Under the pieces are notes generated by a model. The model was not told the DNA's origin, searched no databases, and worked only from the letters and a program-made list of their open reading frames with translations. The position numbers and the translations under genes were made by a program. Of a DNA stretch of 64,000 bases, positions 17,812 through 25,681 are shown piece after piece; positions within the stretch are counted from its first letter, which is position 1, and each line of letters opens with the position of its first letter. The stretch spans positions 620,001-684,000 of the forward strand of contig NZ_CP070491.1 of assembly GCF_016925495.1 (NCBI RefSeq), in the 5' to 3' direction. The stretch is from Methylococcus sp. EFPC2 (lineage in GTDB: Bacteria; Pseudomonadota; Gammaproteobacteria; Methylococcales; Methylococcaceae).

Positions 17812-18905
17812 GCTTGCCTCCAGGGGAGGTCCATGGCGACGCGGTAGCGGCTTGGTGAAATACATCCGGCTGAAAAGTGCGCCTCTTCTTGAAACCTGGC
17901 ACGCAGGCGTTCTTCGACGTTGCGCAGTCCGACGCCCATGCCCGGAGAGCGGTTTTCTGTCGCATCGTCGCGCGGCATATCGTTTTCTACGGTGATGCGC
18001 AGTCGGTCGGCGTTGCAGTAGGCACTGAGCACGATCTCGACAGGGCCGCTGGTGGCACCGACGCCGTGCTTGATGGCATTTTCGATCACTGGTTGGAGGA
18101 TGAGGCTGGGCACGAGCGCGTTGCCCACGTTATCGGGGATGTCGATCTTGAATGTCATGCGGTCGGAGAATCGCTCGCGTTCAATCTCCAGATACTCTTC
18201 CTGGAGGGAGATTTCATCGGCGAGCGACACATCGTGCATGGGGTCGAGCGAGAGCGTGGTGCGCATGAAGGTCGAGAGTGACAGCACCATGCGTTCGGCG
18301 CGTGTGGCCGCTCCTTCCTCAATCAGCCCGGCAATGGAGTTGAGCGTGTTGAACAGAAAATGCGGATTGATCTGGTAGCGGAGGGCCTGCATCTGAGCGG
18401 CAAGCGCTTCTTTACGTGCAATGGCCAGAAGTCGTTCGCGTTCGAGCACTTCAAAGTTGTCGAGCACCGCGACAAATAAACAACTCCATCCGAACAGCAT
18501 GGAGGCGCCTTCAATCAGCGTGTAGCCGGAGTAAAGCGGGTCGAATGCGACGGTTTTGGGATATTGGCAAATGGTGTAGTTGATGAAGTCGATTGCCGTA
18601 TAGATCGGGGCGGTGACGGCCGTCATCAGAAAGCACAGTAGCGCCTTTTGCAAGAATGACAGTCGATGACGCATGCGTATTAACAACCTCGCCATCAGGT
18701 AGGTCATTACCGCGCTTATTCCGAATAGCACGACTTTGAGCGGGGCGGATTCGATCGGATCGATGCTGATGAAGTAGCCCAGGATGCTGTCCGCGACAAA
18801 CATGCAAAGCCAGTACAGCAAATTGAGTCGTAGCGCGGCCTGCATGATGCCGCAGGATACTGTTGTGTCGTCGGTGGTGACGGCAATGTCGGCAGTCGTA
18901 TTCAT
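17808..18905 (-). CDS. LytS/YehU-like sensor histidine kinase
   Basis: A 365-residue protein. The N-terminal third has four to five hydrophobic segments (about 25-150) without a recognisable extracellular sensor domain. The His-kinase dimerisation box QINPHFLFNTLNSIAG follows near residue 185-200, then an HATPase region with VPSLILQPVIENAIKHGVG (N box) and GMGVGLRNVEERLRARF (G box). All catalytic motifs are present. AAGGAG lies 11 bases upstream of the start. Its stop overlaps the response regulator start (ATGA), so the two are translationally coupled and form a cognate pair. The signal sensed is unknown. Confidence 0.9.
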   Translation of the reverse strand: MNTTADIAVTTDDTTVSCGIMQAALRLNLLYWLCMFVADSILGYFISIDPIESAPLKVVLFGISAVMTYLMARLLIRMRHRLSFLQKALLCFLMTAVTAPIYTAIDFINYTICQYPKTVAFDPLYSGYTLIEGASMLFGWSCLFVAVLDNFEVLERERLLAIARKEALAAQMQALRYQINPHFLFNTLNSIAGLIEEGAATRAERMVLSLSTFMRTTLSLDPMHDVSLADEISLQEEYLEIERERFSDRMTFKIDIPDNVGNALVPSLILQPVIENAIKHGVGATSGPVEIVLSAYCNADRLRITVENDMPRDDATENRSPGMGVGLRNVEERLRARFQEEAHFSAGCISPSRYRVAMDLPWRQA

Positions 18906-19053
18906 GTAGGCATTATCTCCTTCCCAGGCACTTGTTCGAGTGCAGTTCGTCGTCGATTAATCGCTATTCGCAGAATTTTTTCTCCTCCGCCGTCCCATGG
19001 CGACGGTTGAAAGAAATTGAAGAGAATTTGCAAGCATCTGTTTTTACAATGCG

Positions 19054-19136
19054 ACCAACTACACAGTTGGTACCTCCTGTGCTCACTATGTGGCATTCAA
19101 GAAATACGTTCTAACCGTACATCCCGTCGTCGGGAT
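19054..19136. promoter_or_regulatory. Two short palindromes upstream of the two-component operon and small lipoprotein gene
   Basis: ACCAACT-ACAC-AGTTGGT (19054-19071) and ATCCCG-TCGT-CGGGAT (19121-19136) lie in the 277-base divergent region between the kinase gene and the lipoprotein at 19183. They could be operators or transcript hairpins. Neither looks like a LytTR direct repeat. Confidence 0.3.
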
Positions 19137-19182
19137 CGAGGGATGAGAAACGTGCGCAATTATCGATAAGAGAAGTTAAGAA

Positions 19183-19512
19183 ATGAAAATAAAAAGATTA
19201 TTTTCAGTGCTTGTTACTGTTGCAGCGACGGGGTGTGCGACGCTGGCTACGGATGATGTGATCGTTAAACGCACCGCGTTCGCTCTGGGGCTGGATAAAA
19301 GCGAATTTACCATTTCCGATCGCCAGAATGATGGAGCGCAGGCGACGTATCTGGCAACGACCAAGGCAGGGAAAAAGTACACCTGCTATGTGGAAGGCTA
19401 TTTTTCCTATGCCTCGGGTAGAGAATCCTCCGATGCAATTTGCAACGAGCTCGGTGGCAAGGGCGCTGTTAATAATTGCAATGCACTACTTAAAAGAGCG
19501 GGGAAATGCTAA
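19183..19512 (+). CDS. Small putative lipoprotein of unknown function
   Basis: A 109-residue protein with a basic start, a hydrophobic core and a lipobox-like ATGC (Cys19), followed by a mature part with four further cysteines (YTCYVEG, AICNEL, NNCNALL and the C-terminal KC), which could form two disulphides in the periplasm. I do not recognise a family. The base composition is AT-richer than the flanking kinase or rRNA regions. It begins an accessory run of small secreted proteins on the plus strand. Confidence 0.65.
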   Translation: MKIKRLFSVLVTVAATGCATLATDDVIVKRTAFALGLDKSEFTISDRQNDGAQATYLATTKAGKKYTCYVEGYFSYASGRESSDAICNELGGKGAVNNCNALLKRAGKC

Positions 19513-19596
19513 GGGGCAATACACAGATATTCAGCGATTGAATTTCGCTATGTGTTGAACTTGTGATGGTTTGTTACTGACTTGATAGGAGTAGAA

Positions 19597-20157
19597 ATGG
19601 TGACGAAAAAACAAAGGCTTCTGGCCTCGGTACTTACCTTAGGGCTATCCATGTCGGCACATGCATCAACCGTCGTGACATTCGAAGATATATCTCCGAA
19701 TGATCTGACGGATGGGTATGGCGGAATATTGGGATGGGCCTCGTTGGGTGGCGTCGGTATCGCTGATAAGGACTTGGGAGGGAATGGCCTAAAAACATTT
19801 TATGGACATGAAGGTATGGTCAGCTTCGATCATTCGCCGGTAGTGTTTCAAGGCACGTATTACAAGGCGTATGCCGTGCCCCAGGATGAGTTTCCCCTGA
19901 CGGCAATTGAGCTTTGGTACCAGGGCAAAATGGTACACAGCCTCCAGTATTTGCGCTCTCCTCTTGGCCTGGAATGGCTGGCGTCTGACTATTCCGGACT
20001 CGTCGATAAAATTTACTTCAGAGGCGGTTTCGAAGGCTTTTCGATCGACGACCTGACATACGAGGCGGTCAGCGCCGTGCCGTTGCCGGCGAGCTGGATG
20101 ATGTTTACCGGGGGGCTCGCCGTGCTGGGTTTCGTACGGCGTCGCATGAGTTCTTAA
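19597..20157 (+). CDS. Secreted VPLPA-CTERM sorting-domain protein
   Basis: The start at 19597 follows AGGAG by five bases and gives a signal peptide ending near AHA-STV. The 186-residue protein ends in a textbook VPLPA-CTERM tail: VPLPASW, a hydrophobic helix (MMFTGGLAVLGFV) and a basic RRR anchor. Such tails are recognised by exosortases, linked to exopolysaccharide or biofilm surface display. The middle region resembles generic PEP-CTERM secreted proteins (VVTFEDISPNDLTDGYGG) without a catalytic motif. No exosortase gene is in the window, so the sorting enzyme must be elsewhere. Confidence 0.85.
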   Translation: MVTKKQRLLASVLTLGLSMSAHASTVVTFEDISPNDLTDGYGGILGWASLGGVGIADKDLGGNGLKTFYGHEGMVSFDHSPVVFQGTYYKAYAVPQDEFPLTAIELWYQGKMVHSLQYLRSPLGLEWLASDYSGLVDKIYFRGGFEGFSIDDLTYEAVSAVPLPASWMMFTGGLAVLGFVRRRMSS

Positions 20158-20173
20158 TGCTGAGGTCAAACTG

Positions 20174-20641
20174 ATGAAAATTCCCGGCAGCCCTCTATTG
20201 CAGACTGCAATGAGCACTATAGCGAGGGCTCGACCGGCTGTTTCACGGGAACTAACAGCCGTTGCGTCGGCTACGGTCACGATCTCGTCATTAGGAAAAT
20301 CGTTGAGTGAAAGAGACGATCGCATTGTTGATCGCGAAGCGGTCGCTCAAATCATGGCCGGTAAAAGCCCGCGTAATATTCGATATTCCGAACTCGTTTC
20401 GGTAGCCGAAAAACTACGAGCTGCGGGGCAGCTTGCAGACAAGGATTATCTGGATTTTATCGGTCCCTCACCCGAGTTTTCCACGATTGACGGTTCTCGC
20501 AAGCCGGATTGGGATGTTCCCATGGACTATATCGGACGCCATGAAATGAATCTCGCATTCCTGACTGCGACCGGCGCAGAGCAGCGATATATTGATTTCG
20601 AGCAACGTCTGGTGTCGCTCTACAAATCGTTTGAGCCGTGA
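20174..20641 (+). CDS. Hypothetical protein
   Basis: A 155-residue frame starting 17 bases after the VPLPA-CTERM stop; the upstream GAGGTC could serve as ribosome site. The protein is polar and helical with no signal peptide, no membrane helix and no motif I recognise (segments SPRNIRYSELVSVAEKLRAA and GRHEMNLAFLTATG are the most structured). Close spacing suggests co-transcription with the upstream gene. A real gene is likely from length and spacing, but the start is uncertain. Confidence 0.5.
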   Translation: MKIPGSPLLQTAMSTIARARPAVSRELTAVASATVTISSLGKSLSERDDRIVDREAVAQIMAGKSPRNIRYSELVSVAEKLRAAGQLADKDYLDFIGPSPEFSTIDGSRKPDWDVPMDYIGRHEMNLAFLTATGAEQRYIDFEQRLVSLYKSFEP

Positions 20642-20864
20642 TTCGGATAGCGAAAATGCCATTTTTCCGTGCTTCAGACGATGGGAGTGTCTTGAGCGGA
20701 AAAACAAGATCATCGAATTCATTTTTGAAAAATCCTTATAGTCCCGGTTGGCCAAGCCAGAATAGGGAATTTGGGAATGCCCGTTTTCTACCTGTTCTAT
20801 GTGACCAGCGAGGTTGCTACATGGCGACGATTATGGGGTGCGCGTGGAAATGGAGTAATGGCCA

Positions 20865-21647
20865 ATGAATAGATTCACAATTTCCCTGTTGCTGGCGACG
20901 ATGGTGTCCGGTTGTGCGTCGTTGCCGGACAAGACCACGGCTCAAATCGACAACCGACGCGTTGAGTACGCACTAACCCGAAACGGAAACAAGACGGTCG
21001 TCTTTGAAAATGGCCTTGGCGGAACGATGGATTGGTGGACGAAGGTCTTTCCGGAGGTCGCGAAAAACACCACCGCTTTCGCCTACGACCGGCCCGGTTA
21101 CGGGAAAAGCGATCCTGTATCAACGCCGCGCGACGGCATGCACATCGTCGATGAATTGCGCTCACTGCTGAAAAGCAAGGATTTGAATCCTCCTTATGTT
21201 CTGGTGGGACATTCGTTGGGCGGTTTGTACATGCAGTTGTTTGCTCGGCGCTACCCCGACGAAGTAAGCGCTCTCGTGCTGGTTGACTCCACCCATCCTG
21301 AACAACTCAAAGGCGCAGGTTCCTTCGAGAACTGGCCTATCTGGTTGCGAGTCATGTTCGGTGTGGCGATGTCGTCCGTGGAAAAAGAAGAGCTAAATGC
21401 AATCGATGTCACGGGAGAAGAAATTTTGCGGCTAGCAAGCTTCACCGGAAAACCCGTAGCCGTATTAAGCGCTTTGCAACCCATGAAGGAAAAGTCCACA
21501 TTGGCCGATGACGCGAACGAGAAACGCAAGGACATTGCGCGCCTTTATCCTGGCAGCAAACAGATATGGGTTGACAGTGGCCATGGCATTCCGCTGGAAA
21601 AACCCGAGGCGATTATTTCGGTAATTCGCGACGTTCTTTCACAATAG
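20865..21647 (+). CDS. Alpha/beta-hydrolase lipoprotein
   Basis: A 260-residue protein with lipobox VSGC (Cys17), then a complete alpha/beta-hydrolase core: oxyanion region ENGLGGTMDWW, AYDRPGYGKSD, nucleophile elbow GHSLGG (Ser117), LVLVDSTHP, and catalytic His in DSGHGIPLE near residue 240. Substrate cannot be told; members include esterases and lactonases. The lipobox predicts an envelope location. Its last codons abut a truncated NERD pseudogene on the opposite strand, suggesting a rearrangement edge just past its stop. Confidence 0.85.
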   Translation: MNRFTISLLLATMVSGCASLPDKTTAQIDNRRVEYALTRNGNKTVVFENGLGGTMDWWTKVFPEVAKNTTAFAYDRPGYGKSDPVSTPRDGMHIVDELRSLLKSKDLNPPYVLVGHSLGGLYMQLFARRYPDEVSALVLVDSTHPEQLKGAGSFENWPIWLRVMFGVAMSSVEKEELNAIDVTGEEILRLASFTGKPVAVLSALQPMKEKSTLADDANEKRKDIARLYPGSKQIWVDSGHGIPLEKPEAIISVIRDVLSQ

Positions 21648-21661
21648 CGATCCAGTTCGCA

Positions 21662-22233
21662 CCCAGTCATGTGTAGAAGTTCAGACGACCATTTCGCCTG
21701 TGACTTGGCCTGAATGATGGGATTGCGGTCGGGTTCACATCCGGCCACCGTGACCTTATCACCGTCGAACAAAATTTTCGCCTCGCCCCGTGCCGGTTTG
21801 CTCAGCGTTTTAGTTTCAACCGTGAAAATCCCGCCAGGGCCGATCAACACGTGATCCAGATTGAACCCCTGGCCAACCACGTCGTGGAAAACCTGATAGC
21901 CATTTTCCCGCAAACGTTCCAGGAACTGGCCTACTGCCTTTTCGCCTTCGCTTGCCTGCCGAAGCTTCCGAAGTGTCGGCAAGGTGCGCCAGGTTTGCCA
22001 CGCCGCGTAGAACACGAACAAGATGGCAAATGCGGAATAAACAATGGGGTTGAACGGCGCCGGATGAAAGTATCGCCACCATTCCAGGCCGGCGAGTAGG
22101 ACCGTGAATCCGGCAATCATGTATGGCCCCAAATCTTGTCATAGACCAAATCGTCTCGCTGTTTATCAAGCGACTGCCCTGGATAGCGCAGGGGTTTGGC
22201 TTTGATGGGGGATTTCGTCCTTGGCTTCATCAT
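21662..22233 (-). pseudogene. NERD (nuclease-related) domain membrane protein, frameshifted and 3'-truncated
   Basis: The start is at 22233 (TGGAG upstream): the first frame reads MMKPRTKSPIKAKPLRYPGQ and on to DLVYDKI, then shifts. One missing base in the TTTGGGG run near 22125 puts the rest in another frame: a membrane helix (IAGFTVLLAGLEWW), a second helix, then the NERD core EGEKAVGQFLERL, FNLDHVLIGPGGIFTVETKT and NPIIQAKSQAKW. Homology stops near 21662, where the usual C-terminal FPGW strand should follow. The frame then runs antisense into the hydrolase gene. Both a 5' frameshift and a 3' loss argue for a dead gene; a sequencing error could explain the first but not the second. Confidence 0.75.
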
Positions 22234-22249
22234 CGAATCTCCACAGTGA

Positions 22250-22659
22250 TCAGCTTGCTTCGTAGCTGGCAATCAGCAATGGCTTGGCTTTCTCGAAGTC
22301 GGCGGGATTCTGCAGGGTGATTTCCAGATCACCCGTCCCGAAATGGTCAATATCCGTCACGTCCCTCATAAAGCCTTTCTACAATGTGATGTTCTTGGGG
22401 GTTAGTTTCGCTTAGATCAACAGTTTACCCGCTTCGGGGTGTACCTCGGTACAGGCGAAATTCTTGATGCGGCGGAATGCAAAGTAGTTTTGCAGTTCCT
22501 TCTCCTGCACATCATCGCCCAGCGCTGGCAGGAAGGACTTCACTTCCTCGTAGAGGTCTTTCGAGGTATTGGGGGCATCCGGAAAATAGCGCTCGGCACG
22601 CGAACCCAATTGGCGAGCTCCGGGCTGAGGCCTGCCAGGATGCTGAAATTCGATGACAT
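22250..22659 (-). pseudogene. Decayed restriction-like protein: HsdR-type N-terminus joined to DUF5655-like domain
   Basis: From an ATG at 22659 the frame reads MSSNFSILAGLSPELAN, like the start of HsdR-type proteins, then needs a one-base shift near 22610 to continue as GSRAERYFPDAPNTS, also HsdR-like. That runs straight into a DUF5655-like domain (KDLYEEVKSFLPALGDDVQE, NYFAFRRIKNFACTEV). The frame then meets TAA (22412-22414) where a tyrosine is expected and TAG where a glutamate is expected (about 22379-22381), and after each continues in the same frame to FGTGDLEITLQNPADFEKAK and a natural stop at 22250. One frameshift, two nonsense codons and an apparent internal deletion show loss of function. 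Family names are from memory. Confidence 0.68.
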
Positions 22660-22977
22660 TCCTTGTGCTTCTGGGAGTTATGTGGATTTATCGGCAGTGG
22701 AATAGCTGGAAAGCATGGGGGTTCTGGCGGCCGGATGAAAGTGCGGTGGCATGTTTCGAACCCCAGAAATGCACACACCAACCTGTCCGTGGAACGACCA
22801 CGCAGTGTTCGATATTAACTTGGGCCGGCCCAGGATATTATTAAGGTGGCCCTTTAATACCATACCATGTTCATGGATAACGCTATGTCAATGACTTGGG
22901 TGTCATTCGGGTGCGGCCATTTGCGCCTGGTTAATAATAGGGCAATTGCATCGATCAGCGCATCCCGGAGACTCATA
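22660..22977. other. Intergenic stretch upstream of the class 3 lipase
   Basis: About 320 bases between the decayed restriction-like gene and the lipase start. Short frames here lack any recognisable family. It should contain the lipase promoter, but I see no clear one. Confidence 0.4.
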
Positions 22978-24186
22978 ATGAAAAAATTCCTTGATCTGGG
23001 CGTGATATTGGCACTCGGTTTGAGCGGCACCGCCTGCACCCAAGTTAAATCGACATCGCCACCCGGCGTAACCAATACTCCCTTAACCGTCACAACGGCG
23101 CCGCCGGCCTCGGTCGATTTCGACAAAGACATGCCTTCAGGTTTCGATATATCCGAAGCCAAAGACATGATCGAGCTTTGTATTGATCTGAGCGAACCAT
23201 CCACCCCTTCCCGCGCCGCGGGTTGGGAGCTGAAATTCGATGGCTCGCAAGAGGCCGGCAGAAAAGGCGTTGGGCCGTACAACAACGCGTGGAAGCTCTG
23301 GAAAAAACAAGGTGCGGAAAATGTCTTTGCGATTGCGATCCGCGGAACCATCGAAGACTGGAACAGTATCAAGGAAGATCTGCTCGCGACTTCGCTGAAC
23401 GCCACGCATGCCGAAATCACGCTCGGGCAAAATCGGGTTTTGCCGCTGGTATTGGCGGGAACGAGCGGTGCGGAAGCCCACCTGGGTTTCAGCTACGGTA
23501 TGGCGGTATTGATGTTTCATAAGGAACTCGGCATTCTGAGGAAACTCAAGGAACTGGTTTCGGCCGGCAGCCGGGTATATATCACCGGGCATAGCCAGGG
23601 GGCCGCGCTCGCCACCCTAACGCATTCCTTTCTTCATTACGCCATGCGCGATCCGACCTACGGCTTGCAGGGTTTTGGTTTGAAGTCTTATTTGTTTGCT
23701 CAACCCAAACCGGGCAATTGGCAATACAGTATGGATTTCGCGAAGATCGCCGCTAACCGCGGGCTTTCCTATGTCGTCAACAACGCGCTTGATTGGGTAC
23801 CACAGTTACCGATCACCGTCGAATTTATCGACGAGCCGCTCCGCGACATTGCAGCAGAATATATTCATGATTTGCCGGTAGCAGAGCGTAAGGTTGTCGA
23901 AGCCGGAATCGGTGGCCTTAAAATACTTAGGGCGCAGGTCGCCGAGAGGGTAAAAGACCGCGTGGAAGGGAAAATTCAAGGTTATTTCAAAAACCTCGAT
24001 GAACATTTCTTCACAAGCAAACCGGCCGGCGAGCCGGCAGCGACGGCAGACTCGATTAACTATATTTCAGCCGGCAACCTGATCGCGGTATCCGGCGCCG
24101 ACGATCCGAGTATCCGGCATGACGGCATCTTTACCCAGCATCATGCGACCAACTATCGTAAACTTCTATATACCTTGGCCAAATAA
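22978..24186 (+). CDS. Class 3 lipase-family lipoprotein
   Basis: The start at 22978 is chosen because GGAG precedes it and it gives a lipoprotein signal (lipobox-like GTAC, Cys20); the frame is open from 22867 but those 37 codons do not look like protein. The 402-residue protein has the lipase_3 nucleophile elbow ITGHSQGAALATL (Ser near residue 205), the preceding IAIRGTIEDWNS oxyanion block, and a catalytic Asp region in VNNALDWVPQLP. It probably hydrolyses acylglycerols or other lipids in the envelope. It is followed 15 bases later by the DUF2235 gene, forming a likely two-gene operon. Confidence 0.85.
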   Translation: MKKFLDLGVILALGLSGTACTQVKSTSPPGVTNTPLTVTTAPPASVDFDKDMPSGFDISEAKDMIELCIDLSEPSTPSRAAGWELKFDGSQEAGRKGVGPYNNAWKLWKKQGAENVFAIAIRGTIEDWNSIKEDLLATSLNATHAEITLGQNRVLPLVLAGTSGAEAHLGFSYGMAVLMFHKELGILRKLKELVSAGSRVYITGHSQGAALATLTHSFLHYAMRDPTYGLQGFGLKSYLFAQPKPGNWQYSMDFAKIAANRGLSYVVNNALDWVPQLPITVEFIDEPLRDIAAEYIHDLPVAERKVVEAGIGGLKILRAQVAERVKDRVEGKIQGYFKNLDEHFFTSKPAGEPAATADSINYISAGNLIAVSGADDPSIRHDGIFTQHHATNYRKLLYTLAK

Positions 24187-24201
24187 CACGGGGAAGATGC
24201 C

Positions 24202-25329
24202 ATGAGCACCGACATAGTCTGCGAAACAGCCGATCGTCCGAAAAATATCGTCGTATTCTGCGACGGTACCTGGAATACGCCGAACGAGCAGTCAAAAGGC
24301 ATTCCCTGTCCCACCAATGTCGCCAAGCTGTTCGAAGCGGTTTATCCGTTCGACGCGACAGGAAATCCGCAAATCGTGACCTATATTCGGGGTGTGGGAA
24401 CCCGCACATGGGAACGTATCCGCGGTGGCGGGTTCGGCTACGGGATTTCCGACAACGTCAAGGAAGGCTACAAATTCATTTGCAGCAACTATCAGCCGGG
24501 TGACCGTGTGTTTCTTTTCGGATTCAGCCGCGGGGCGTTTACCGCTCGTAGTATCGCGGGGTTTATCCATAATCTCGGTATTCTGAAGCGTGCCAAGTTC
24601 TACCTGATCGACGAAGCCTACGACCATTATCGCGACACAGCACCGGATTGGCGCCCGGGCTCCGAGAGCGCCGAGAAATTTCAAGCAGATCACGGGTGGC
24701 CGGAAAAGAGTGTGCACTTTCTGGGGGTCTGGGACACGGTCGGCGCGCTGGGGGCGCCCTATGGCGTGGTGATCGGCTGGATCATCGACAAGCTGTTCAA
24801 ATGCAGTTTTCATGATACCAAGCTCAGCGCCACTATCCGCTCCGCGGCCCATGCCGTGGCGATCGACGAACAGCGCTGGCCGTTTCGTCCGACGCTTTGG
24901 GAGCTCAGTTCCTCGCATGATCCGGCCGACTTCGAAGAACGCTGGTTTCCCGGTGTCCATTCCGATGTCGGCGGCGGCTATGCGGAAACCGGATTGGCTG
25001 ACGTCGCCCTGGACTGGATGGCGCAAAAAGCCTGTGCACGAGGTCTCTGCCTGGATCTGAACAAAGTCACGAACCCCGCGGTAAACCCGAATCCTCATGA
25101 AAGTCAGCATGATACGCTGAGTATCGGTTATCGGCTGCCCACAATACTGCTCGTCAAAATTCCGGCCGTTCTCGGCTTCGTGCTGCCGAAAACCACTCGC
25201 GAGGAATTGACCCGCGTCGGCTGGGCTGGAAACTACCGTCGTGCGATCACTGCCGGCGCAGCGACCGGCTATCAAGTCGAGTCGCTGACGAAATGCTGCG
25301 CGGCGGATGCGTCGCGGACCGCGCGCTAA
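24202..25329 (+). CDS. DUF2235 (Tle1-like) alpha/beta hydrolase
   Basis: A 375-residue protein with GGGGAAG just upstream of its ATG. It opens with the DUF2235 signature KNIVVFCDGTWNTP, followed by nucleophile motif GFSRGAFTAR (Ser near residue 111), catalytic Asp in LGVWDTVGALG and His in FPGVHSDVGGGY, so the Ser-Asp-His triad is complete. The domain is shared with the type VI phospholipase effector Tle1. This copy has no signal peptide, and no VgrG, Hcp or immunity protein is adjacent, so a secreted-effector role is not supported. Pairing with a lipase suggests a role in lipid turnover. Confidence 0.88.
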   Translation: MSTDIVCETADRPKNIVVFCDGTWNTPNEQSKGIPCPTNVAKLFEAVYPFDATGNPQIVTYIRGVGTRTWERIRGGGFGYGISDNVKEGYKFICSNYQPGDRVFLFGFSRGAFTARSIAGFIHNLGILKRAKFYLIDEAYDHYRDTAPDWRPGSESAEKFQADHGWPEKSVHFLGVWDTVGALGAPYGVVIGWIIDKLFKCSFHDTKLSATIRSAAHAVAIDEQRWPFRPTLWELSSSHDPADFEERWFPGVHSDVGGGYAETGLADVALDWMAQKACARGLCLDLNKVTNPAVNPNPHESQHDTLSIGYRLPTILLVKIPAVLGFVLPKTTREELTRVGWAGNYRRAITAGAATGYQVESLTKCCAADASRTAR

Positions 25330-25681
25330 CGTAGCCGGATCGACTCGGGCGACGCGACGCGGGGAGCGACGACCGCACACCTCGGTCGGCGTGGGCCGGC
25401 GCCAACGCGTTCGGTGCTTGCAAGTGACTGAACGCGCCATGGAGCTTGAAGATTGAACCTTATCGGCGGCGCCGGAACCATGTCGGCCGTCGCTGCCTGC
25501 GCCCACGACCGACCAAGCTTGCCCGACACTCGGTGGTTTTCCCGTAGCGGGCTCTGACGATCGAAGTTCCCCCAGGATTCCAGCCCGTTTTTCTGCCCAA
25601 TACGCTGTTTCCCGGAGAGATGGAGAAAACTATGCGAGCGCTATCGACCTGGCGGGGAGGCCTGTCCAGGCCCGAAAACGG
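25330..25681. other. Convergent intergenic region between DUF2235 and catalase-like genes
   Basis: About 350 bases with no coding frame I trust. A short repeat (CCTGG...CCAGG around 25650-25672) is the only local dyad seen. Terminators for both flanking genes are expected but no clear stem with U tract was found. Confidence 0.4.

Noticed and set aside
24202-25329. DUF2235 gene as a type VI phospholipase effector
   Set aside because: No VgrG, Hcp, PAAR or immunity gene is adjacent and the protein is shorter than Tle1 effectors; kept as a hydrolase only.
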